A DNA stretch of 12,125 bases from an uncultured Chlamydiae bacterium (GTDB lineage Bacteria > Chlamydiota > Chlamydiia > Chlamydiales > Rhabdochlamydiaceae): NCBI GenBank assembly GCA_903867585.1, contig CAIPRZ010000002.1, positions 1 to 12,125 on the forward strand, read 5' to 3'. A program made the translations under genes and the position numbers. Shown here in pieces: positions 6,842 through 12,125 of this stretch; position 1 is the stretch's first letter, and each line of letters starts with the position of its first letter. Below the pieces are notes generated by a model that ran no database searches, had not been told where the DNA came from, and saw only the letters and a program-made list of their open reading frames with translations.

Positions 6842-7558
6842 TTATTGACTTTCATCGGGGGTTATATGCTGTAGATGGGATACAATATGCTTTTCTAGCC
6901 CTACTTGTAATATAGGATAACCTTGGGATGTGAAATCTAAAAGAAGTCCTTTAATAAGCCCGCCGGGGGTATTAATAATCACATTCTTATTAATTAGAGT
7001 GAAATAACGATTATAGATCGGTTTAATCTTTTCAAAACCCCCTTTTTCCCAAAGTTGAACAAGTTTGAGATAGTGATCAGCTAGCACATGGGCTAAATCC
7101 TCGATTGATGGGGGATTTGCGTAGTGATCATAAGAGGTTGTTAATTGCTCCTTCACATTTTCAACACTAGCTGATTTTTTTATATTCAAACCAATACCGG
7201 CATAAATACAAGAGTCATGAACTTCTGTGATAACGCCTCCAATTTTTTTTTCATCCACTAAAATGTCATTGGGCCATTTGATTTGGGGATGGATAGGTTC
7301 AATTGCCATGCAGGCCGCTGTGGCACTTAAATGGGATAGGGAAGAGGTTTGAAAATGGGTTGGGACTTTATAAGCAAAAGTTACATATAGACCACAATTT
7401 TTAGGAGAGATCCACTGTTTACCAAAAGTGCCTCTACCTCCTGTTTGCTCAAAAGCGATTATCACATGAAGTTTATCAGAGTCTAAAGAAAGTTTTTTGG
7501 CTTGCTCTTGAGTCGATAATAGGGAGTCATAAAAATGAAACTTTATGTTCTCTAGCAT
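6842..7558 (-). CDS. birA: Biotin-[acetyl-CoA carboxylase] ligase, monofunctional (no DNA-binding domain)
   Basis: Attaches biotin, through biotinyl-AMP, to the lysine of biotin carboxyl carrier protein, enabling acetyl-CoA carboxylase and so fatty-acid synthesis. The 238 residues begin directly with the catalytic domain: STQEQAKKL (15-23), the adenylate loop FEQTGGRGTFGKQWISP (36-52) with the GRGxxG signature, KWPNDILVDEKKIGGVITE (94-112) with the biotin-binding KWPND and catalytic-lysine region, and AGIGLNIKK (120-128). A small C-terminal beta domain follows (about 190-235). The winged-helix domain of E. coli BirA is absent, so it should not repress biotin genes directly. It lies 34 bases downstream of the permease gene on the same strand and is probably cotranscribed. 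The start has no clear ribosome site. The match in C. trachomatis is probably CT725, beside rodA there too. Confidence 0.92.
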   Translation of the reverse strand: MLENIKFHFYDSLLSTQEQAKKLSLDSDKLHVIIAFEQTGGRGTFGKQWISPKNCGLYVTFAYKVPTHFQTSSLSHLSATAACMAIEPIHPQIKWPNDILVDEKKIGGVITEVHDSCIYAGIGLNIKKSASVENVKEQLTTSYDHYANPPSIEDLAHVLADHYLKLVQLWEKGGFEKIKPIYNRYFTLINKNVIINTPGGLIKGLLLDFTSQGYPILQVGLEKHIVSHLQHITPDESQ

Positions 7559-7592
7559 AGATTTAGTAAATAATTAATGTTTAACCTCTATG

Positions 7593-8936
7593 TTACTTCA
7601 TTTTCATTTTATAGCGATTATGAATGTAATACCAGAGCATGGGTAAAAGAACACAAGGGGCTCCAAAATAAAAAGAGATGCGTAATGAGGGGCTGAAAAT
7701 AACAACTAAAAGACAGATTAATTGTAAGGCAATAGCAAGTTGGGTCAAATAGGGATACCAAGGAATTTGATAAGGAGGAGCCTTTTCTAAAGTTTTACGA
7801 TATTTAAGCTGACAAATACAAATTGATATCCAACAAATAGATCCTGTGAACCCTGAAATAGCAAGTAAGTTGGCATAGACGTTGTGTGAGGAAAAAATAT
7901 AGGCAAGAAGCAGCATTATCCACATCATGCCAAGAGTTAGTAAGGTAGCATTAATTGGCACCCCTTTACTTGTCACTAAGCTTAATTTTTTAGGTGCGAA
8001 TCCTTGAATGCTTAGCGAATACATCGATCTTATAGTGGCGTAAAGACCAGAGTTGGCACTTGATAAAGCGCCTGCTATAATCAAAAATGAAAAAATTTGA
8101 CCAAATTTTTTAAATCCAAAGTTTTCAAGAGCTACTGAAAAAACCGATTGTTTAAGATCTGCATTTTGCCAGGGGAAAATGAGACTGAGTAATAGGGTTG
8201 GAATTAAATATAAAAACGCAATTCTCAATGCAATTTGCTTTAATGATTTGGGGATTACAACTTCTGGATTTTTACTTTCTGCAGCGGAGAGGCCTATAAT
8301 TTCGGAGCCTTGGAAATTAGAAAGAAGAATCACCATATTTAAAAGCAAAATAGCTGTTCCATTTGGAAATAAACTTCCCAGATTGAAAAAATCTTTGTCA
8401 GTAGAAGGGAGCTGTCCATGCCCAATAAGGCCTGTTAAAATACCAATGGCTAAAAGGGAAAAGCCCACAAGAAGAGCAATTTTAATGAGAGCTAGCCAAA
8501 ATTCCAGTTCCCCAAAAAACTTAATATGCAAAAGATTTACAAAGGTAATCACTCCGCCAAAAATAGCAGCCCAACCAAAAATAGGAAGAGCGGGTAAAAA
8601 ATGGTTCATAATAATCCCAGCGGCCACACATTCAGAAGGGACATAGACAATCCAAGAAATCCAGTAGGACCAACCAACAGCGGTTGCAAAATGAGGAGAG
8701 ATCAGTTTATTTGCATACAAGATAAAAGACCCATGCTGACCCATACCGAGTGTAAGTTCTGCAAGGCAGGCCATCGTTAAAAAGGTGATAATGCCACCTA
8801 GAAGATAGGCTATAAAAGCCCCTGGACCAATCTGATTTAAGATAAGGCCTGTTCCTAAAAAATAGGACGAACCAATAATACCACCCATGGCAATGAGATT
8901 GACATGACGATGAGAAAGGCCCCTTTGAAGTTCCAT
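7593..8936 (-). CDS. APC-superfamily amino-acid permease
   Basis: A 447-residue integral membrane protein with about 12 hydrophobic segments, of the amino acid-polyamine-organocation superfamily, close to the AAT group that includes GabP, AnsP and CycA. Landmarks: RGLSHRHVNLIAMGGIIGSS (5-24) with the glycine-rich unwound first helix (GGIIGSSYFLGTG, 18-30), CLAELTLGMGQHGSF (58-71), and FQGSEIIGLSAAESKNP (208-224), the family's helix-6 region with its Glu-Ser signature. It probably imports an amino acid with protons, which fits an intracellular bacterium living on host amino acids; the exact substrate cannot be read from sequence. The ribosome site AAAGGTG lies just before the ATG. It is divergent from rodA and upstream of birA. 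As I recall, birA and rodA are immediate neighbours in C. trachomatis, so this gene would be an insertion in this lineage or a loss in the other. Confidence 0.9.
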   Translation of the reverse strand: MELQRGLSHRHVNLIAMGGIIGSSYFLGTGLILNQIGPGAFIAYLLGGIITFLTMACLAELTLGMGQHGSFILYANKLISPHFATAVGWSYWISWIVYVPSECVAAGIIMNHFLPALPIFGWAAIFGGVITFVNLLHIKFFGELEFWLALIKIALLVGFSLLAIGILTGLIGHGQLPSTDKDFFNLGSLFPNGTAILLLNMVILLSNFQGSEIIGLSAAESKNPEVVIPKSLKQIALRIAFLYLIPTLLLSLIFPWQNADLKQSVFSVALENFGFKKFGQIFSFLIIAGALSSANSGLYATIRSMYSLSIQGFAPKKLSLVTSKGVPINATLLTLGMMWIMLLLAYIFSSHNVYANLLAISGFTGSICWISICICQLKYRKTLEKAPPYQIPWYPYLTQLAIALQLICLLVVIFSPSLRISFYFGAPCVLLPMLWYYIHNRYKMKMK

Positions 8937-9031
8937 AACACCTTTTAATATTTTTTTTATCTAATCAAATCCCGAAATAAATATGAATTCTTTCATGTTA
9001 TTTATTAAAAGATCAGGTATACAGCTAAAAA

Positions 9032-9041
9032 ACTCTAGAGT
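9032..9041. promoter_or_regulatory. 10-bp palindrome just upstream of rodA
   Basis: ACTCTAGAGT is a perfect palindrome ending 9 bases before the rodA ATG, overlapping the place where the ribosome site should be (GAGTGGG). A hairpin or bound protein here could affect rodA translation. TATACA (9018-9023) could serve as a -10 element, but I see no good -35. Confidence 0.25.
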
Positions 9042-9050
9042 GGGATTGTG

Positions 9051-10178
9051 ATGATTTGGGATTACAAAATTTTTTCCAAAATGGATAAAGCCCAGCTTCT
9101 AGTCATCGTATTATTAATGGGAATTTCCCTTCTTGTGATTGCTTCAACCACTTCACTTGAAAATAATCTTTTTCTCACTCCTTACGTCCGTTCACAGATA
9201 AAATGGTTTTTTCTGGGAGGTGGGGTCTACATTTTTTTTTCAGGACTCGATTATAGATTTCTAAAAAAGATAAGCCCGTTCTTATATCTAATCATGCTTA
9301 TTTTGCTTTTTGGATTATTTTTTACAGGCCCCATTCAAAATGTACAGCGTTGGTATAAAATCCCTGTTCTTAATTTTACTTTTCAGCCTTCTGAATATGC
9401 TAAGCTCATTGTTGTGATCGCGCTTAGCCGTTATTTAAGCGAGGCAACGGATCAAATTAAACAGCAAAAAGGTTTACTTAAGGCCTCTTTAATTGTGCTA
9501 ATACCTTTTATTATGATCCTTAAGCAGCCAGATTTAGGGACAGCGCTTGTTTTATTTCCAATAGCCCTTGGCTTATTTTATTTAGCTGATGCTAATAAAA
9601 AGCTTATTCGGATGCTATCGGGACTTGCAATTAGCGGATTTGTTTTTATAGCACTTATGTTCATGAAAATTTTATCTCATGAAACGATGAAACCTTTTGT
9701 GACTATTTTTTTAAAAGATTACCAATATGAAAGACTCAATCCTCACACCTATCATCAAAACGCCTCACAAATGGCGATTGCCCTTGGTAAAATCACAGGG
9801 TCTGGATTTAAGCAGTCAGAATTTACAGGTGGGGGATGGTTGCCTGCAGCACACACTGATTCTGTTTTTGCAGCTTACGCTGAAGAGTATGGCCTTTTAG
9901 GAACTTTTATTTTATTAACTCTTTTTTTTATTCTTTTTCAATTGGGATTAAAAGTGACACAATTGGCTAAAGATCCCTTTGGTAGGTTTCTCTCTTTTGG
10001 TATCACGGTCACCTTAGCCATGCACGTATTTGTTAATATTGGTATGATGAGTGGGTTTTTGCCAATTACAGGAGTTCCTCTGGTAATGGTTTCTTACGGG
10101 GGGTCCTCTGTGCTCTCAACGATGAGCGCTTTGGGCATTTTGCAAAGTATTTATACAAGAAGGTATTTATTTTCATGA
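9051..10178 (+). CDS. rodA: RodA, SEDS-family peptidoglycan glycosyltransferase
   Basis: Polymerises lipid II into glycan strands at the inner membrane, working with a class B penicillin-binding protein in the MreB elongation machinery. The protein is about 375 residues with around 10 membrane helices. SEDS landmarks, numbered from the ATG at 9051: FQPSEYAKL (111-119), LKQPDLGTALVLFP (157-170), DYQYERLNP (223-231), LPAAHTDSVFAAYAEEYG (264-281) with the probable catalytic Asp270, and GFLPITGVPLVMVSYGGSSVLS (first residues at 335-346), the typical C-terminal loop. A GTG directly precedes the ATG (9048), so the start could be one codon earlier. Canonical RodA has HTDFIF where this has HTDSVF. 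In Chlamydiae, which lack FtsZ, MreB-directed wall synthesis takes part in division, so this gene may serve division as well as shape. Its stop overlaps the next gene as ATGA. Confidence 0.95.
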   Translation: MIWDYKIFSKMDKAQLLVIVLLMGISLLVIASTTSLENNLFLTPYVRSQIKWFFLGGGVYIFFSGLDYRFLKKISPFLYLIMLILLFGLFFTGPIQNVQRWYKIPVLNFTFQPSEYAKLIVVIALSRYLSEATDQIKQQKGLLKASLIVLIPFIMILKQPDLGTALVLFPIALGLFYLADANKKLIRMLSGLAISGFVFIALMFMKILSHETMKPFVTIFLKDYQYERLNPHTYHQNASQMAIALGKITGSGFKQSEFTGGGWLPAAHTDSVFAAYAEEYGLLGTFILLTLFFILFQLGLKVTQLAKDPFGRFLSFGITVTLAMHVFVNIGMMSGFLPITGVPLVMVSYGGSSVLSTMSALGILQSIYTRRYLFS

Positions 10179-10618
10179 ATCAACATTTTATTTTTTCGAC
10201 TGATGAATGGATTGGAGAGGGGACTATTCGCTTAAGTATGAGTGAAGAACCGCTTCATTTTGTGACCAGGTGGAAACCTCAACCAAAAGATGCTTCGGGG
10301 ATGATTGAAGTTATTCAAGAGGTCCAAATCAAAGGGATTAATGAGATGATGATTAATCATTTTACCTTTGCTACAGCTGATCTTAATAATATTGACATTG
10401 TTTTAGAAAATAATACAGTTGGGAAAGTTCAAGGAACCGGTGTTGTAAATCCAAATATTATCGGTTGGGAATTTAATCAGCCCCAGGTCCATTTCCAAGG
10501 ATTTGAATTTTATGAAAAACAAAATCCTGATCAGTATTTAATGCGTGGAGAATACGCCTCTGATGATGATTATCGAACATATATTACAGGTAAAATATGG
10601 AAAAAAAACAGCGTATAA
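10175..10618 (+). CDS. Uncharacterised beta-rich protein coupled to rodA
   Basis: A 147-residue protein I do not recognise. There is no signal peptide, membrane helix or cysteine. It alternates short hydrophobic and polar stretches (GEGTIRLSM, LHFVTRW, GMIEVIQEVQIKG, NHFTFATADL, NNIDIVLENNTVGKVQGTG, NIIGWEF, YLMRGEYASDD, YRTYITGKIWKK), a pattern suggesting an antiparallel beta barrel or lipocalin-like sandwich; the closing EYASDDDYRTYITGKIWKK reads like paired end strands. It is probably cytoplasmic. The start overlaps the rodA stop by 4 bases (ATGA), so its synthesis is likely tied to RodA, and its last 22 bases overlap the lipoprotein gene. A role with the wall-synthesis machinery is inferred only from this coupling. 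Intact frame, normal composition and tight packing argue it is a real gene. Confidence 0.75.
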   Translation: MNQHFIFSTDEWIGEGTIRLSMSEEPLHFVTRWKPQPKDASGMIEVIQEVQIKGINEMMINHFTFATADLNNIDIVLENNTVGKVQGTGVVNPNIIGWEFNQPQVHFQGFEFYEKQNPDQYLMRGEYASDDDYRTYITGKIWKKNSV

Positions 10619-10950
10619 AAAAACTACTCATGGGACTATTTCTTATCCTATTTTCTGCGTGTTCTTCAGGAAAGCCTATGAATTTAGAATCTTTTAATGA
10701 TGTAGCTATCGGAACTAGTGTAGAAGATTTGAAATCTCAATGTGGCAGTCCTATAGAAATCAAGCAACACCAAGGTGAAGAAGAGTATATCTATATTGAA
10801 AGACTGGCCATGGGTAATTGTAAAGTGGCAGAAAATTACTATAGCTTTTTTATTCAAGATGGAAAAGTTGTCCGAAAAGACATTAAAACTCAAAAACCAC
10901 CTGCGTTTAATTTGATCTACACAGAAGATCCAAATAATCCATGTATGTAA
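10597..10950 (+). CDS. Small putative lipoprotein with a BamE/SmpA-like pattern
   Basis: A 117-residue protein beginning with a basic stretch (MEKKQRIKK), a hydrophobic core (LLMGLFLILF, 10-19) and SAC, placing a lipidation cysteine at 22; Phe rather than Leu at -3 makes the lipobox slightly imperfect. The mature part, SFNDVAIGTSVEDLKSQCGS (32-51), then EEEYIYIERL and YYSFFIQDGKVVRKD (81-95), resembles the small SmpA/OmlA (BamE) fold: a 'GTSVEDLKSQCGSP' helix-turn followed by strands ending in 'DGKVV'. Three further cysteines (49, 75, 116) could form disulfides outside the cytoplasm. A downstream ATG at 10630 would also keep the hydrophobic core but loses the basic start, so I prefer 10597. 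It overlaps the previous gene by 22 bases, making it the third member of the rodA set. Similarity is by eye and not a family assignment. Confidence 0.72.
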   Translation: MEKKQRIKKLLMGLFLILFSACSSGKPMNLESFNDVAIGTSVEDLKSQCGSPIEIKQHQGEEEYIYIERLAMGNCKVAENYYSFFIQDGKVVRKDIKTQKPPAFNLIYTEDPNNPCM

Positions 10951-10956
10951 AAAATG

Positions 10957-10986
10957 TTTTAATTAATTTAGGATTCAATTTATATA
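10957..10986 (+). promoter_or_regulatory. Candidate promoter for the DUF378 gene
   Basis: TTTTAA (10957-10962) and TATATA (10981-10986), 18 bases apart, form a loose sigma-70-type pair in the AT-rich gap after the lipoprotein gene. Downstream, AGGC/GCCT (10994-10997, 11003-11006) can form a small 4-bp hairpin around AAAAA in the leader; with no T-run after it, it is not a terminator. Confidence 0.3.
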
Positions 10987-11015
10987 CAAAGTTAGGCAAA
11001 AAGCCTTAAATATTT

Positions 11016-11019
11016 GGAG
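11016..11019 (+). promoter_or_regulatory. Strong ribosome binding site that fixes the DUF378 start
   Basis: GGAG lies 6 bases before ATG 11026. An in-frame TTG at 11014 overlaps this site and would place it inside the coding region, so the ATG is the real start. This is one of the clearest ribosome sites in the window. Confidence 0.7.
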
Positions 11020-11025
11020 TTTTTT

Positions 11026-11229
11026 ATGAAACTACTAGACACACTTGCAGTGTTATTACTAATTGTTGGTGGATTAAACTGGGGATTAGTTGGTGTTGCT
11101 GACTTTGATTTAGTTGCTACATTATTTGGAAAAATGAGTGGATTTACACGTCTAATTTACACATTAGTTGGTATCTCAGCTCTTTACCATGGTCTACAGT
11201 GGACATCGCTTGTAAAGCGCAGAAAATAG
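11026..11229 (+). CDS. DUF378 small membrane protein
   Basis: A 67-residue protein matching the DUF378 family (B. subtilis YuzA type). The N-terminal half LLLIVGGLNWGLVGVADFD (9-27) carries the family's GGLNWGLVG motif within the first membrane helix. RLIYTLVGISALYHGLQW follows as the second helix, and the tail is basic (KRRK), so the C-terminus probably faces the cytoplasm. The function of the family is unknown. It stands alone: a 75-base gap upstream, its own strong ribosome site, and an intrinsic terminator about 30 bases downstream, so it is likely a monocistronic, well-expressed gene. Leucines are mostly TTA and CTA here, whereas neighbours use CTT freely; this mild bias may reflect expression level or separate ancestry. 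Confidence 0.88.
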   Translation: MKLLDTLAVLLLIVGGLNWGLVGVADFDLVATLFGKMSGFTRLIYTLVGISALYHGLQWTSLVKRRK

Positions 11230-11257
11230 TTTTTTTTATATAAAAAAAAAGCTACAC

Positions 11258-11288
11258 AAAAGGGAAGGTTAAACTTCCCTTTTTTTAT
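11258..11288 (+). terminator. Intrinsic terminator after the DUF378 gene
   Basis: AAAAGGGAAG (11258-11267) pairs with CTTCCCTTTT (11274-11283) to give a 10-bp stem closed by a 6-base loop, running into a T-rich tract (about 11280-11286). This is the only strong rho-independent terminator I see in the window. Position 11258 falls within ACAAAAGGG, so the outermost pair may vary by one base. Confidence 0.85.
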
Positions 11289-11290
11289 TT

Positions 11291-12125
11291 ATGAAAATTC
11301 TTATTGCAGGATCCACAGGCTACATTGGTAAGCGTCTTGTTTACGGACTTTTAGATGCCGGCCACGATCTTGTGCTTTGTGTCAGAACAAAAGAGCAGTT
11401 TTATATTCCTCAGCCAAAAGTGGCTTATCATATTATAGATCTTGTTTCCTCAGAGGTTAGCCCTTTTCCTAAAGATATAGATGCAGCCTATTTTCTTGTT
11501 CATAACATGAGTCAAAAAGGGGATTTTGCCACTTTTGAGCAAGAGGCAGCAAAAAATTTTGTAAAACTTATCAACAATACAAACGCAAAACAGATCATTT
11601 ATTTATCAGGGATTGTCCCATCGTATCATTTATCCACTCATCTTCGTTCCCGCTTTCATGTGGAACAGATTCTTACCACTTCTAAATGTGCGCTCACAAC
11701 TTTAAGAGCAGCCATTATTATCGGCTCTGGATCGGCCTCTTTTGAGATCATTCGTGATCTTGTTGAAAAATTGCCAATCATGATCGCTCCGAAATGGACT
11801 AAAAATAAATGCCAGCCCATTTCCATACTAGATGTGATTTTTTATCTAAAAAGCGTGCTTGGTGATAAAAGAACCTATAATAGGTCATTTGATATAGGTG
11901 GACCGCAAATCTTCACCTACAGGCAAATGATGCTGGAATTTGCCCATATTAGAAAGCTTAGACGCTATATTATTCCAGTCCCATTTTTCTCTACTCGTCT
12001 TTCGTCCTATTGGCTCTATTTTGTAACTTCAACTAATTACTTTTTAGCAAGAGCCCTTGTAGAAAGTCTTAAATGCGATGCGGTATGCCAAGATTTTGCC
12101 ATTAACGCCCTTTACCCGATAAAAA
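11291..12125 (+). CDS. Atypical SDR / NAD(P)-binding epimerase-like protein (partial, runs off the right edge)
   Basis: 278 residues are visible before the window ends. The start MKILIAGSTGYIGKRLVYGL carries the Rossmann motif GxTGYIG (7-13), so ATG 11291 is the true start. Further matches to a widespread family of atypical SDR proteins, often with a C-terminal DUF2867 domain, are AAYFLVHNMS (65-74), QIIYLSGIVP (101-110), HLRSRFHVE (117-125), LRAAIIIGSGSASFEIIRDL (138-157), PISILDVI (176-183), FDIGGPQIFTYRQMM (200-214) and PVPFFSTRLSSYW (229-241). The SDR active-site Tyr-x-x-x-Lys is not in its usual place, as expected for atypical members. The cofactor is NAD(P)(H); the substrate is unknown. 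Any DUF2867 domain would lie beyond the window. There is no Shine-Dalgarno: the T-tract of the terminator ends just before the ATG. Confidence 0.88.
   Translation, partial: MKILIAGSTGYIGKRLVYGLLDAGHDLVLCVRTKEQFYIPQPKVAYHIIDLVSSEVSPFPKDIDAAYFLVHNMSQKGDFATFEQEAAKNFVKLINNTNAKQIIYLSGIVPSYHLSTHLRSRFHVEQILTTSKCALTTLRAAIIIGSGSASFEIIRDLVEKLPIMIAPKWTKNKCQPISILDVIFYLKSVLGDKRTYNRSFDIGGPQIFTYRQMMLEFAHIRKLRRYIIPVPFFSTRLSSYWLYFVTSTNYFLARALVESLKCDAVCQDFAINALYPIK

Noticed and set aside
8179..8646. A 155-codon open frame on + opposite the amino-acid permease
   Set aside because: It is entirely antisense to a well-supported membrane transporter gene, has no family resemblance and a composition expected of a reverse-strand shadow.
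10684..10893. A 69-codon open frame on - opposite the lipoprotein gene
   Set aside because: It is antisense to a frame with a credible lipoprotein signal, with no motif of its own.
11230..11250. T-run/ATAT/A-run palindrome after the DUF378 stop
   Set aside because: Pure A/T symmetry has little meaning in AT-rich DNA; the GC-containing hairpin just downstream explains termination better.

Overview
The window (about 12.1 kb, AT-rich, densely packed) looks like a chromosomal segment of a member of the Chlamydiae, most likely an environmental (Parachlamydiales-type) lineage. The main reason is gene content. An S4-type pseudouridine synthase, a phosphoglycerate mutase with chlamydia-like insertions and deletions, a NifS-like and a NifU-like protein, a biotin ligase without a DNA-binding domain, and RodA all lie close together. 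From memory these correspond to the C. trachomatis run CT720-CT726; the DUF47/PiT pair corresponds to CT691-CT692 and ferrochelatase to CT485. These correspondences are recalled, not computed. Many genes lack a clear Shine-Dalgarno sequence. I see no mobile elements, tRNAs, rRNAs or CRISPR arrays.

Layout. At the left edge, the first 19 codons of a membrane or exported protein run leftward (1-57). Ferrochelatase hemH (153-1187, +) follows and ends 3 bases from a convergent phosphate-uptake operon (DUF47 protein, then a PiT transporter, both on -). Next on - is the pseudouridine synthase (3340-4044), divergent from a tightly overlapping + operon: gpmA, a NifS-like protein and a NifU-like protein (4206-6734). 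Convergent to that, on -, are an amino-acid permease and the biotin ligase birA (8936 down to 6842). On +, from 9051, comes an envelope operon: rodA, an unrecognised 147-residue beta-rich protein, and a small lipoprotein, each overlapping the next. A two-helix DUF378 membrane protein with a strong ribosome site and a clear intrinsic terminator follows. An NAD(P)-binding sugar-epimerase-like/SDR gene starts just after that terminator and runs off the right edge.

How the genes work together. Most are housekeeping: haem synthesis, phosphate import, ribosomal RNA modification, glycolysis, biotinylation, amino-acid uptake and peptidoglycan polymerisation. Two parts look less ordinary. First, the NifS-like protein appears to have lost every catalytic feature of a cysteine desulfurase (PLP lysine, its histidine, catalytic cysteine loop, substrate arginine). 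Its translationally coupled partner has lost two of the three IscU cluster-ligand cysteines but keeps an intact Nfu CxxC domain. This looks like a conserved pseudoenzyme-scaffold pair rather than a working desulfurase system. Second, rodA is translationally coupled to two small uncharacterised proteins, one a probable lipoprotein with a BamE-like pattern, suggesting an undescribed accessory set for cell-wall synthesis in an organism that probably divides without FtsZ.
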